A stretch of 64,000 nt of DNA from Microplitis mediator. Taxonomy: Eukaryota > Arthropoda > Insecta > Hymenoptera > Braconidae. Made by a program: the position numbers and the translations under genes. The stretch is taken from NCBI RefSeq assembly GCF_029852145.1, contig NC_079978.1, forward strand, positions 17,465,774 to 17,529,773, given 5' to 3'. Below are positions 12,309-24,975 of this stretch, in pieces (position 1 is the first letter of the stretch; each line of letters begins with the position of its first letter). Below the pieces are notes generated by a model that ran no database searches, had not been told where the DNA came from, and worked only from the letters and a program-made list of their open reading frames with translations.

Positions 12309-13390
12309 ATAATAATTATTTTAGTTATAACTTTGATGCTTTTCTTGAGGTGATAAGTGATTTAAAGATGATAAATTAATCATCGTTAATTCAATTTTAT
12401 GTTTCCCGCTGATTTCGTTTGCAAAGAGACTTAAGGCATAAAAATCTGTTTCTCAGATTTTATACAATAACCTAAACATATCTTATTACGGTTTGTTCGA
12501 AAGGATGGACAAGATTATCAGTCCGGACCGAGCTGCAAATTAAAAATTTTCAGTAATAATTTTTTTCTCCACAATAGTGTCCCACTTTACTTAAGCGTCA
12601 TTTTACCCTAAATTTTTATAATTTTTTTTGTTTAATTTCCGCAAAGTTTAAGTTGTAAAAAATAACAACAAATAAAACTGAATATAAAAAAAAATTCTCA
12701 AATTTATTATGTTTGTTTGTGCAAACTTGAATAGAAGAAAATCAAATTTACTGATTAGTTAATTTTATTAGAAGAATTTATATAAATGAAATAAAACTTT
12801 AACTGCTGTCCACATCCAAATAACTAAACAAATAAACTCTGCACTATACTGCCACCAAAACTGTTGAATTGGAAATGCAGACATAAATTTTGTTAAAGCG
12901 ACATTGAACGAACAGGTCGAAAAGTTTTGGTATCAAACTTTGCAATGATCAATAAAATTATAAACTGGATAATATTTACACGCTCATTACATTTCTTATG
13001 AGAGATAACATGACAACCAGATACTAATTTAAACTTTAAAGTTTTTTTTATTACTCAATTTATGTATTTAGTTTCCTTAGAATTTTATGTATAGAATTAA
13101 AGTTGAATATAATCTATACATAAACTACAGTCTCACAGTTTTTCATATAAGTTTTTGATTGCTTTATATATTTACACATAAATTTTAAATATTTAAATGC
13201 AAGAAAATATACATTCTGAAAACCTGCGTTTTAGTTTTATGTTAATAAACTGTGACAGTGTGGCCTTGATTTGTAACTTGAAAATCGGGCGATGCTAATT
13301 TTGTGTTATTCTTCTTACTCTGGGCCCTTTAAAAAGCCTATCAAATCCTATTCTAATTTAGTTTAAGGTCGAAGTTTGATAGATTCAACG
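12309..13390. other. AT-rich non-coding DNA
   Basis: Nothing coding seen. The sequence is consistently AT-rich with short direct repeats. Confidence 0.5.
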
Positions 13391-14130
13391 TCATCAAATT
13401 TAAAATATAAAAGGGCGAGCTACAGTGAGCTCGAGGACTTTGGTCTTGGTTATCACCTAGAGTAGAGTAGGGCTGAGGACGCAAGAGATCCCTAGTCATA
13501 TTTACAGTTTCTAGTGTAAAGTTTTATTTTCATCTTACCTATACAAAAAAAAAGAATCGGCCTATTACTGGGTCGTGAATGGCTGCCAATTTTCAAGCAT
13601 CAGCCGAAGATCGGCTAAATATCGGATGATAGCGGTATGCCAAGCATTGGCCAATCATGGCAATCAATCATCGGTCAGAGCTTGGTATCAAGAGCACTCG
13701 ATCAAACCGTTGGCCAACGAACGGCTGTTAATTGTGCGTCGGTTTTATAAGCAAAATGACGGCTGCCAATGATTCACCATGCACGCGCCAGTATAGTTAG
13801 CCATTTATTGGCCAATTGTTGCAAACCAGGCATCGGCTGATCTATGGGACTATTTCGAAGCTCGGCGACTTTGTATGGGCATGTCCGTTATCAAATTTGT
13901 ATTGTGGGTTCATCCTATTTATTGCATTTTAATTGTTCAACGTATTCTGTGTTCACTGGGACTGTCATCGTCAACGGTGCTGAAGCTAACACGCATCGGC
14001 GGGAAGCCCTCGAAGCCACATCATTCCGGGAGTCCAGGAAGTCGCACCTTTGCCAAGTATTCAAGCGTTCAAGTGTTATAAGTGGCCTATTAAATTTATA
14101 TCTGATCTGGTCGTGTTAAACTCTCTTTTC
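13391..14130. repeat. Less AT-rich repeat-like block with TTGGCCAA/CGGCTG words
   Basis: Composition rises clearly above the surroundings. From 13570 to 13850 the words ATCGGCTGA, TTGGCCAA and GGCTGCCAA recur in both orientations, as in the palindrome-word elements elsewhere. Positions 13850-14090 are open for 68-91 codons in two plus frames, with no recognisable protein. It may be a fragment of a retroelement or a foldback element; its ends are not visible. Confidence 0.4.
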
Positions 14131-14690
14131 ACGTTATTCATTATTATTGTTCACTGATTTAAATTTACCCCAAGTTAAATTACTTATTTGTACCGATAAT
14201 TAACTGCTATAGATTTGGGATAACTTAGAGATTACTGTACACCTGCTGACATGATTTATCTACTAAGATATGTTATTTAATACAATAAAATATATATCTA
14301 TTATTATAAATTTATTTCATATATATGCATTAGTAAAAGGGGAACATATATTGCGGGTCTTGATTAAATAAAGATATTTGTTTATATGTTCGAATATTAA
14401 TAAATCTTTCTTATTAACTATGCAGCAATCACTAGCGTCCTTCCTTTTTATTAGCTAAGATATTTTACTAAATATTTCAGGCTGCGTGTTATGGTTACAG
14501 GACAAAGAAGCACGTGCCCAGTATTCATAATTATTTAATCTATTTCATAAATTTTTCTATTTATTTATTTATTTATTTATTTATCAATAATTAACTTATT
14601 AATCAGTAACGTAAGCTTTTATTGGTCGACACAGGCCAGCTAAGGACCGTCATTATAAAATGGATATAAACAATAAAGACTGCCCGCATG
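14131..14690. other. AT-rich non-coding DNA
   Basis: Contains an ATTT tetranucleotide run near 14557-14583. No gene seen. Confidence 0.5.
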
Positions 14691-14692
14691 AA

Positions 14693-16481
14693 AATAACAT
14701 ATATTTTGATTATATATAAAAAAATATACCGTAAATATATAATTTTATAGAACGGCAAAAATGTATGTATAATAAAATATAATATTTATATAAATTCAAA
14801 GTTATACTTTGATTTATAATTTAAATTATAAAAAAATATATACATATTTTCATAATATGTAATATAATTATAAAATATAATTTTTAACTTATAAAATTCA
14901 TTATAAATTTACATATATTGGAATGATATATAATAGAATATATTTTTTTATATATTAAATATTATATTGTTAAATATATTTTTTTATATAATTGACGTTG
15001 GAGAATCTCAAGATATTGAATTGTCTATTGTATTATATAATACATTATATATCTAAAAATATAAAATAAAATATGAAAAATAAAGACTTTCAGTTTGACG
15101 ATGATTGTGAGTATCAATGAGAATATATTTTATTCGAGTAAATTAAGTATGTAGATCGAACTTGAAAGGAAGTTTGTAGAGAGAGTCGTTATGACTATAA
15201 ATTTTCATTTATATGATTAATTTTTAATATAAAAAATAATTACTCAAAATAAAATAAGTTTTAGAGGATACCGAAAGAGCATTCATGGAACTGAAAATTT
15301 TTCGAAGCACAAAAGTGTCATGTATATCTTTTAATATATACAAGCTTATATACGAGCATTATATATTATATTAAACTGTTAATAATATAATTTGAATTAT
15401 AAAATCATAATATATATAAACCTATAAATTGATACTATATAATGACATATATTTTTAACTTCCCGCTAAGAAAATTGTAAATTTTCAAAAATTCGGGAAG
15501 TTATTGGTTTCGGTCCGATTTACGAAAATCGAATTTCCATCAGATGTCGACGTTTTGAGGTCCGAGGGAGCTATTCTGACTAATTTCACGATGATGTCCG
15601 AGTGTATGTATGTATGTATGTACGTACGTACGTATGTAAATACCTGTATCTTTTGAACGGATGAACCGATTTTGAACTTTAAGGTGTCATTCGACGCGGA
15701 TTGACAATATCTTGAAGCCAAGAGAAAATTAAGCTTGATCGGTAGGGCTCGTTCAGAGATATTCCAAAAATAAAGTTTTTTGAAAAATGTTTTTTTTTGA
15801 TAACTTTTAATGTGCTCGATAGATTGATTCCAAAATGGACTGGGCTCTAGAGCTTTATAAGCCGCGTCGAATGCCACCTCAACCATCAAAATCGGTTCAT
15901 TCGTTCAAGAGAAACCGTTGTCGAAAGAATTAAAAAAAAAAAAAATTTTTATTTTTCCTGAAATATCACAAAAACGACTCGATAAATCGAATCCAAAATT
16001 TGATCAGCTTTAGAACTTGACAAAACGCGTCGATTGCCGCCTCAACCATCAAAATCGGTTAATTCGTTCGCGGGATATCGTGGGAGAAAGAAATGCTAAA
16101 AAATGGTTTTTTACAAAACAATGGCATACAAAAGTATTTTCGAGCTCGAAGAGCTTGAAAATGTATTCACAATAGTGTTTTCGAGCTCGTTGAGCTCGAA
16201 AACAGCGGGAAGTTATAGGGCTGGCCCGTAGGGTCAACTTATAGACCGATTTTTTTTATATAATCTAATATCATATGGAGTTTTTATAATGATAATATAT
16301 GCCAAAATATAAAATTATATATTATATTGATATACTTTTAAAATATAAAATTTTATATTGAAAACGGCAAAAAAATAGTTATTTTCAAATATATAATTAT
16401 TTACATTCTAAATTATACTATAATATAATAAATATTATATTATCTGATATAATATCAGAGTATAAGTTTTTTTCATGCGGG
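14693..16481. mobile_element. CCCGCATGAAAA family element, copy 1 (target TG)
   Basis: Left end CCCGCATGAAAA, right end TTTTTTTCATGCGGG, with TG on both sides (14691-14692, 16482-16483). The body is almost pure A/T with many ATATAATATA words. It carries a nested repeat at 15459-16240. Copy 2 is at 23398-24973. Confidence 0.85.
15459..16240 (+). repeat. CTTCCCGCTAAGAAAATT interspersed repeat, copy A
   Basis: Begins ACTTCCCGCTAAGAAAATT and ends near GCGGGAAGTTATAGGG. It contains a GTATGTATGTACGTACGT microsatellite (about 15604-15640) followed by the phrase AACCGATTTTGA repeated at intervals. Related copies are at 31829-33255 (plus) and 49585-50290 (minus), with an end fragment at 17010-17085. 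A 134-codon minus-strand frame here matches no protein I know and is best read as repeat sequence. Confidence 0.75.
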
Positions 16482-16483
16482 TG

Positions 16484-17190
16484 GCGCATGATCATTTATT
16501 GCGAATTTTATTTTTCTGTTCATCTTTTAATTGTAATACAATTAGAGAAAGATGAACAGTTACAGCAACTAAAGTGCTTGCATGAAATATTAATCAGCCA
16601 TTTAAGCATCTCAATTAATAAATGCTTAAGATGTTTTGATCAATGCAACTCGGAATTTTTCTGAGTGTACCCAAAGTAATAGGGTCAGAGTTATTTACAA
16701 TGCTATGAATCAAAGTAACTTACTAAGAAATATTTCTTGATTCAATACGTTAATTTCTTAATAATTATTAAGAATGAATTTTTCTTTCATGATTTATCTA
16801 AAGCCATGATATATTACTCTCTACATAAAATGTAAAGTTTTCTTACGTGCTAGGAACCTATGCTTCACCAACCATCTAACTTCATAAATTTTAACAATAT
16901 ATATAATAATGTAATTAACCTCCGTACTACAGCACCTGACATGTAGCCTTTTAGAAGCAGTAACCAATAAAGATTTATGAAAAAAAAAAAATATATAAAA
17001 AGAAAAGAAGGGTAATTGAGCTCTTTGAGCTCAAAGAAAACGTGAATTTTCAGGGCCGGTCCGCAAGAGCAACCAGTGCCTTAAATATTTTTTATTTGAA
17101 GTGAAAAAAAATTATAGTATCATTGTAATATATCTTATAATTATTTGAAGTGTAGACAGAAGTAAAAATTTAGAGACTAAATTTATAAAA
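16484..17190. other. AT-rich non-coding DNA with an end fragment of the CTTCCCGC repeat
   Basis: Positions 17010-17085 (GAGCTCTTTGAGCTC, then GGGCCGGTCCGCAAG) match the 3' part of the repeat at 15459-16240. The rest shows no gene. Confidence 0.45.
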
Positions 17191-17192
17191 AC

Positions 17193-17330
17193 GCACAGAA
17201 AAAAAAAATTCTTAGCGCAAAAAATGTTTACTTGCCCCAAGAAAATTCTTACTTACACCAAAAAATTTTCTGTATTATAAATTGAAAACAAAAATTTTCT
17301 TGGGGTGAGGAATCATTTTTTTTTTGTGCC
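17193..17330. repeat. Small foldback element
   Basis: GCACAGAAAAAAAAAATTC at the left and GAATCATTTTTTTTTTGTGC at the right are inverted. CCCCAAGAAAATT and its complement AATTTTCTTGGGG recur inside. Probably a short non-autonomous element. Confidence 0.55.
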
Positions 17331-17331
17331 T

Positions 17332-18288
17332 GAGTAATGTATAAAGTTTATTTAGTTCTTAAAGAATTAACAATTTTAATGTTTATTTTATACTTCTTTG
17401 TGACATGAATTCAATATTTGGATACTCTCATAAAAGTAACTTCATATATTGATACATACACGTATATTTATATATGAATTATTATGAGTCATAATTCAAA
17501 GACATTATAAAAAAAGTTCTCAGACATCTAAAAGGTCAGACAATTTAACAGCTCATTTTTTTTTTTTTTTTTTTTTTTTGCTGAAGACAAAATTTTATTG
17601 ATAAAAAACATTTCTTCTATATAAAGTATACTTAAAAGTTAATTGCATGATAGCAACCGCATGTTTGACTTTCTTAACAAGTCACTTGAATATTTAGATG
17701 ATCTCTCAAGTATGCAATACAAACAATGAAAGTTTGAGTGCGTTACATTAGAAGCATCCAACACTTAAAAACGGCAGTTCATCTCAAAATTTCTCTATAG
17801 ATTAAATACACAATACCCCCTGACATGAAAATTGTTAAAGTCGCATACTACTATTCATTAATAACGTTATAGCGTAACTCCAAAACTAACTGTTTTATCG
17901 TTCAAAATTTATTGAAGCGTGAATTTGGTATTCGTATCTACACATGATCACTGAGTTTATAATGTTAAGTTTCACACAGAATTGAATTAAAAGTTAATAT
18001 TATTATATGTATAATTTTGTGTGTATTTTGCACTACAAATTTCTTGAGTAATAAATTAAACTTATGGTTTTATACTCTTTATAGAAGTTGAAATAAAACA
18101 GATAAATTCAAATAATTAAAAAAAAAATCTCTATACTAATTGAATTGTTTCTTCTTGTACATTTTTTGAAAACGTTAAATTTGGAGAAGGAAATGGCTTC
18201 TATTTTAAAAAATCGAGCTATAGTATGTTTGTAGATTTTTATATTTTCATGATATTGAAGATAAGGGAACAGCCTTATCGGCAGTAGC
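17332..18288. other. AT-rich non-coding DNA with a poly-T tract
   Basis: A 24-base T run lies at 17556-17579. No gene seen. Confidence 0.5.
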
Positions 18289-18290
18289 CG

Positions 18291-19227
18291 CTCGAGTCAA
18301 AATTAAAAAGGTGATTTGAGCCTCCAAATCTTAGACGAGGGTAAGGAGGTTCAAACCATCTTTTTAGAATATGAAGATCCATACATCGAAAAGGTTATTT
18401 GAACCTAAACGTGGTAACTTTGTCCACTTTTACCAAGTTTAGATTCAAATTATCTTTTTACAAAAGTAAAGTAGGCGCCCAGAGCCTAAATCTATAGATC
18501 GAGAAAGACTCTCATCGGATCGTCTACAATTGGTAAAGAAACAGAAGAGAAAAAGGGGCAACTAATTAAAAATGGCCGCCTTGATCGAAGAAAATTTGGA
18601 ATTTAAAAATTCCAAAAATAATGTTTTAGTAATAAATGTTTTGTCGTAAGATTAAAAACAATAAAATCTAAAATATTAATAATGATAACTAAAGTTATAC
18701 GAATAGGCGTTCGAATAGAATAGTACTGAGTCATTCGAAATTCGAATTGAATAATTAGAACCTTTGACTTATTAATATATGATTAATTAATTATTTTATT
18801 TGAACAATAAATACGAATAATGTATTGGATAACGGAAACTGCCAAAGAAATTGAAAAAAACTGCTGAAAACTAATCTACTGCCACCGGGATTCGAAACCA
18901 AGACCTAACGAATATGAAGCATTATCACTGCCGGACTGCTACTCGAACGCTCACGATCAGATAAAAAAATATCTTTATCCAGTTAGAATCCAGCCATTAT
19001 TCTAACAATAATATCATGCTAAAGAATTAAGCTCATTCGAAGTTACATATTGAAGGTATGGTAGGCCTCAGAGGGTTAAAACATCGTTTTAAAAAGGTGA
19101 TTCAGTCCTACATGCGCTTCGTTTAGGACACCGAGGACTTAAATACCATATCACATTCAGCAGCAAGTCCAAGATCAAAAGAACTGAAGCTTTTGAGGTT
19201 TAAACAACTTTATTGATTTGACTCGGG
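18291..19227 (-). mobile_element. CTCGAGTCAAAATTAAAAA family element, copy 2 (target CG)
   Basis: Ends CTCGAGTCAAAATTAAAAA and GATTTGACTCGGG, with CG on each side (18289-18290, 19228-19229). The interior is the reverse complement of copy 1 (8886-9818), including the tRNA-like segment. The CG target shows that the family does not require TA. Confidence 0.85.
18878..18957 (-). ncRNA. tRNA-like segment in CTCGAGTC element, copy 2
   Basis: Reverse complement of 9155-9233. The B-box-like GGTTTCGAATCCC and the A-box-like GTAGCAGTCCGGCAG read on the minus strand. No full cloverleaf. Confidence 0.4.
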
Positions 19228-19229
19228 CG

Positions 19230-20168
19230 GAGACAAAAAGGGTATTTCATTATAAGTGGGGCTCACACATGTTTCAAATTTGATCAGTAAGCATCTTTCG
19301 GCGAATTGATGATACATTTGCTTAATTGGGTCTTCAACAAGCATCAATATTCAATGTGTTTATACAAAAGGTATAAAATATACTTAGTTTCAATGTTAAC
19401 TTTGAAATTCCGTAGTTTCGTGCTATACTGCACTATTTGACATGATTTCCTTATTTTTCCATGTATTGACTCTCTAGCCAATCACCAAAACATTAAGTTA
19501 TATGTCTATGTGCCATAAAAGGTAGTAGTTTCGTCCTGAGTACGTTGACGGAATCATTAGCAAGGCTATGCTACGTACTCTTGCCTTTGACTACCCCTTA
19601 TACATACGCACCAAGCTAAAGCCTTGTCGCGGGCTTCGCCGAACACTATACTAGTAGAAGGAGGCGGATACCGTCTAAACCACCTGAATTCAAATGTTAA
19701 TAAGTGAGCTGCTACATAAAAATTATAATTATAATTATATATTTAAAAAAGTTATTTTGAAAAATTTATCAGATCTAATGTTGTTTTCATCAATTTTTTC
19801 ATTTTAAGATGCAAGGCTCACATAGGTATCTAGTGTTATAGACAAAATTACACACGGAAAACTTGATCCGTCGTGTAACTGAATACGTGGACATAATTTA
19901 TTTACGGAAATTAAACTATGAGCACTTGGAACTTTGATAAATGTGGTAAATCCTGACTCTAAACAAATACTGAAAAAGAAGATCTTTTTGTTGTATAATA
20001 TTGTCTGCTATAACAGTGAATGTATAGCTTGCTCGTCAGATATCCTTCAAGGAGAGGGATATCTGACGAGCGTCAGATAAGCTCGCCTACGGCTGGTGCG
20101 TTTGATTTGAGAGGGATATTCTATCCTTGTATAACATAATAAAGGAATATTATATGATGATGAAAATT
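19230..20168. other. Non-coding DNA with a perfect hairpin
   Basis: At 20031-20071 GCTCGTCAGATATCC is followed 11 bases later by its near-perfect complement GGATATCTGACGAGC. A less AT-rich patch at 19500-19690 resembles no gene. Confidence 0.5.
20031..20071. repeat. Hairpin, 15-bp stem
   Basis: Stem GCTCGTCAGATATCC / GGATATCTGACGAGC around an 11-base loop. It may be the tip of a small foldback element. Confidence 0.75.
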
Positions 20169-20488
20169 CAGTCTGCGTCACTTGAATAGCCTCACCTATT
20201 TTATTTCAATAACTGATTCTTTACTTGCTGAGATATAAAATTATCTGTATATTTTATATTACTTATTTAAGACAGAAAAAAATATGTTGTTAGTGTTCGA
20301 GAAACAAAGCGAGGATATCATAAGGGGGACATGCCACTGGTCGGCAGTTCGTCACATGGATAGCCTCAGTCAAATTTATTGCGCAAAGGAACGAATACGT
20401 TTCATTTTCGTATTATTATGTTGCAATTTTACAGCGTGGTGAATAAATTAAAATCGATTCAAAACACCAAAATTGGTTACTGTATAAA

Positions 20489-22236
20489 ATGGGGCGCAAT
20501 AAAATGTTAAGTATTGAAGAAATTAATAAAATTAATTTTTTACTTAATCAAAATTTATCTCATCATGAAATCGCTAGAAGAGTGAATAGAAGCTCCCAGG
20601 TAGAAAATTGTCTTAGTCGGACAAGTTTGAAACTTACAAATAGCTTTATTTTAGCTTAACATCTAAGTCTTGTTTTGTAAGCTTTATTCTAGGTTGTTAT
20701 TAGGATGAATTCTATGACAAGTCTTTAGAGTGTAACTAACCTTCAAATATACCTTGCTGTTAGCTCTTTTTCCACGCGTATGATAAGATTTGTTCTAAGC
20801 TTGGATTCTAAACTTAAAACTACCTTATCTGCTAACATTACTCCAAGCGTACATTGAAAACTGAAGTTTGAGGTTAATTAGGAGTTTGTGTTATTGTTTA
20901 TAAGTAATAAATAAGTTCAATTTTATTTGCAACATATATAAAGAAAAATATTTACTAAGCAAGTAAGTTTTGATTTTTTTTAATTTATTGAATCACAAGT
21001 TTTTAATGCTCATAATAAAAAAATTTGAATTTTTTAGAACGTCCTTACTCTCTTAAGTTAAATCAGTAAAAATGTTACTGATTTTTTCAGTGGTTACAAA
21101 ATTTACTGAAAGATCAGTAGCTTTGAATAAATTTACTGACTAATAAGTAATTTACTGACTAATAATGAATTTAGCTTCACGGCAATAAAGAGTGCCATCT
21201 ACTTGGAAGCTTGTTTGTTAGACAGAGGTTGATTGCAAGTTATAATCAAAGTTTATTATTTATATTGCACTATTATTAGGGTAAGTTTAAAATATTTTAA
21301 CAAACAAAAGTTAATTTATAATTTATATACTAATAAAACTTATATATTTTTCTCTATTGAATGTGACTAGAATAATTCTGAAATGTATTTGTAGTTGATT
21401 TACATCTAAGGTAATGCGTAACCTCAAATCGTCTTATTAATTATTTTATGTTTTGAAATAAATATTATTATTATTTTCAGATAAATGTTTATACGGTGAC
21501 GTCAAAACCACTAGGGAAAATATATATAACACTACACATTTAATGCCCAATATCTGATGTTTGTTTACAAAAAAAAAAAATAATAAAAAATTTTTCTCTG
21601 TAAACATGTTTTCAAGCTTGAATTACCAAATCTATTCTAGCTAAGAATAAGATATACTTTTAACCTTATAGTAAGCTAAATTGTCACTGTTTATGCAAGC
21701 TAAAACTGCAAGCTTTATGTTAGCGATACAAAGCGTTACCAACTAACCTTGTGTTAACCATAGTTTGTTAGCTAATTTTAGGCTAAAACTGATAAAATTA
21801 GCTTAATACAAGCTAATTCCATTGATGACTTTCTACCTGGGAGTGCTAAAATTATTGATAATTTCGTGAAAAACAATGAAAACTATGGAAAAAATTATAA
21901 AGGTCGAACGAAATTTGCAACAACGCCAAGGGAACGTCGAATGATAATTCGCGCGGCATCTAATTCCATTAAGACTGTGAGGCAAATAGCGGGACAAGTT
22001 GGAACAGCAGCGTCTATTTCAACTGTAACAAGAGTGATAAGACGGGCAAAGCATCTAAAGAGAATGAAATTGAAGAACAAATCGGCTTTGAATCAAAAAC
22101 ACATATCAGCACGACTTTTATTTGTAAAATAACATATGAGTTGGATAGATAAATGACTACAAGTAATTTTTTCAGACGAAGTAGAATTTAATTTAGATGG
22201 GCCTGATGGATGTATTTTTTATGAAATAGTATATTA
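20489..22236 (+). pseudogene. Tc3-like transposase, broken
   Basis: Read in pieces. 20489-20592 encodes MGRNKMLSIEEINKINF and the first helix-turn-helix (LSHHEIARRVNRS). 21844-22130 encodes the second DNA-binding region (RAASNSIKTVRQIAG, STVTRVIRR) and a linker, then hits a stop (TAA where the other copies have AAAGAACAT). The frame continues into SDEVEFNLDGPDG, which holds the first catalytic Asp of the DDE nuclease. The motif order and the SDE..FNLDGPDG phrase match the Tc3 transposase branch. The remaining catalytic residues cannot be placed. An inserted element and a stop make it non-functional. Confidence 0.8.
20593..21843. mobile_element. CTCCCAGGTAGAAA element nested in Tc3-like copy 1
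   Basis: Perfect 14-base inverted ends: CTCCCAGGTAGAAA at the left and TTTCTACCTGGGAG at the right. The uninterrupted copies (25947, 29619) show that the host sequence reads AGAAGTGCTAAA, while here it is AGAAG, element, TGCTAAA. Either there is no target duplication, or a 2-bp AG is shared with the end. The interior is AT-rich, with AAGCTTAAAATAAGCTT-like words and no long frame. Confidence 0.85.
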
Positions 22237-22459
22237 CACACCAAGGGAGGAAAATTGGACATTCCAACCCGCGTATATAATTGTCTACTCGAACAGAATG
22301 CGAACTTTTTTATTTAAGAAGTTTAGATGAGGGTGGGGTAAATTGATCACATCCAATTGCAGAGTATATTTTACGCAGTGAATTGCAAACTCTGTCTCAA
22401 AATAGAGTTAACCGAAAAATCAGTGAAGTAAATACTAAGCTGCATTAAGTTTTGTTAAC

Positions 22460-23395
22460 CCTAAAATGTTTCATAGATTATATATTTTAAAATTATTAGT
22501 AGTTATTAATATAAAAAGAATGATCAATGAAAATGATAGTGAGTTATTATTGTACTGTATTGAGTATTTCATGTATTTACTAAAATAATTTTGTTTATCG
22601 TCTCAAAAAATGAATAAAATGAATAAATTGTTGAATTAATATGGTTGTAATTTATTTAAGAATATAACAAAAATTGAATGTATATGTATATTTTTTGATC
22701 AAATGAAGGAGCATTTGATGGTCAAAGGAAAGCCTTTTTGTTCTTGAATCAACAAAGCTTTTCTTTCTTTTACCAATACTTTTTTTTTCACTCTTTTCTT
22801 TTACTCTGTACAGCCTCGGAATGCCAGAGCTCTTTGATAAACTGCGAATAAAAGACCATTTTCAGTGCCCGGCCGAATATATTTCCCTCGTAATCCGTCG
22901 ACGATGTTATAGAATCGAGAAAAAGAGAAAAAAGCAAGATCGAGTAAGAAAAAAAATTTCATAAATATATATATATACGTATAAGGAGACCACAAGAACA
23001 AAGAAATGCAGTGAAAAGCAGAACAGACTATAGCAGATTTAAGCTTTAAAATTTTGGATAAATTCACACAGATCCTCTGAGGATTCACAATGTCTTGAAT
23101 ATAAACAGACATTGTCAACAGATATATTTCAAAATATATATTTTTTCCTTATTCTTATTTAATCAAAACATTTTTTCATACTTTTAAAGCCCACTCATAA
23201 ATATGGTAAAAGCTTCTTCATGAATTATAATTAGCAAACATAAATCAATTTCCGTGTTATTTTGCACTCAAAAAAATGTACACGGAAAAATTGAAATTTC
23301 ATTTTTTTTCACTCACATATTTTTAAAATATTCGGTAACGCTGATTTACTTTCTGTTAAAAGAGAAAGAAAAAAAAATTGTTCCATTGTTATAAT
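22460..23395. other. AT-rich non-coding DNA
   Basis: No gene recognised. 22800-23118 is open on the minus strand for 105 codons with slightly lower AT content. It has no signal, domain or splice evidence, so I do not call it. Confidence 0.45.
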
Positions 23396-23397
23396 CG

Positions 23398-24973
23398 CCC
23401 GCATGAAAAAAATGTATATTTTTATCTTATATACGAAAATATATAATTATATCAAACAGCAAAAATTTATGTATGTTTGAATATAATGTTCATATAACTT
23501 GAGAGTATATTTTTTCTTATAACAAACTATAAAAGAAAAAGTTTGGAAAATCCAAAAGTGCACACCTCGAACGCTCATGTTCCAATGAAATATATAAATT
23601 ATTGATTTTCTTTTTAATTACAAAATTTTTTAATAAATATCTAGAAAGAAATTCGTCGTTTTTTTTTTTAATTTAGTTAATTCTATGACAGTTGGTAATA
23701 AAAAAAAAAAATATTTGATGGTAAAGTAGAACCTTATGATATCAGCAAAGTTCGATGATAAAAAAAAAAAAAATTCCCGATAAAATAAAAAAATGGCTGC
23801 AGTGTGTGTTTGTTTACATGGAATAGTGCCGGTTTTAACAGAAATGATTTATTTAAAAAAAAACAAGAGGGTCTACAGTAGTGATTTTCGAAAAGAACCT
23901 TCTTTGCATAATTCTGAAGACAGTGAAAAAAAAAATAAAGTCATTTTGTCAAGCCGTTCACGAAATATCCGTGCCACAGACTTTTTTTGGACTACAGACT
24001 AACTGACGTCCTCGAAACATATTTTTTATTGAACTTTTTTTTATTATAATATGTATCGGACAACTTAATGAAAGTATCAGTCTTATTAATTAGTGTTTCC
24101 TCTTTAGGTTAATGTGCTTTTTATAACGTGCGAGTGTGACATAAACATAATATATACAGCTTAATGAGGAAAAGTCAAGTGACCTTGACAGGTCCGTTAT
24201 AAAGCACAACCTCGCCGCTTCGCTTTCGAGGCGTGCAATATATATTTTAGTATAGAGCATTGTATATTTTCAAAATATAATTTGCCGGTTATAAATTGCA
24301 GTCTAACGAAATATAATCGAGACATATATTTTAAAGTATAGTAAGTGTTATAAGAAAACAATAATTTTCATTATATTTTTCCAACATATCGCATTATATA
24401 TTGGATAATATACTTAAAAATATATAATATAAATATTTTTTTAATCGGTAAAATGAACATTCAATTTATCAGTTTAACTCAGGAAAGAAAATAAAGGTAC
24501 AGATTAATGAAGAAAAAACAGATATCTCAGTACATATTAAGTAGATCTGACCATAGATGTTTATATGTAAGTGTGCGATTCAATCAGGGGATGTCAACAT
24601 ACGACTCTGACTATAAAAAACTGAATTAAACTTTTTTAGGTTTAAAACATGATATAGGCTTGGAATAAACCTTTTAGACTTGAAATTTTATAAGTCCATA
24701 ATATATATTAGCTTATATATTAACATTATAAAATTACTTATGTGTTTATAATATAATTTTAAATATATGGAGTTCATATAGCTTGAATATATGCTAACAT
24801 ATAATATTATATATCATGTTTGTATATTTTGAAAATATATAATTATATAATTAAAACGGCAAAAAAATAGTTATTTTAATATATATGACTTCTTATATAA
24901 ATAATTATATTGTAATAAAAGCTGTGTTATATTATTCAGTATAATTTTAGGATATAAATTTTTTTCGTGCGGG
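23398..24973. mobile_element. CCCGCATGAAAA family element, copy 2 (target CG)
   Basis: Left end CCCGCATGAAAAAAA, right end TTTTTTTCGTGCGGG, with CG on each side (23396-23397, 24974-24975). The AT-rich ends resemble copy 1 (14693-16481). The middle holds foreign material: a GTGCACACCTCGA repeat start near 23550, and a CCTCGCCGCTTCGCTTTCGAGG hairpin-like patch near 24208. Confidence 0.8.
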
Positions 24974-24975
24974 CG

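Larger units (their letters stand above)
20169..22300 (+). mobile_element. Tc3-like Tc1/mariner element, copy 1, interrupted
   Basis: The left end CAGTCTGCGTCACTTGAATAG matches the termini of the copies at 25947 and 29619, although the flanking TA is lost. Transposase sequence begins at 20489, is interrupted by the element at 20593-21843, and resumes at 21844. No right terminal repeat was found. The sequence to about 22450 may belong to a longer version than the other two copies, since they are deleted at this point. The right limit is approximate. Confidence 0.75.

Noticed and set aside
15485..15889. 134-codon minus frame
   Set aside because: Lies wholly in an interspersed repeat and crosses its microsatellite; no domain recognised.
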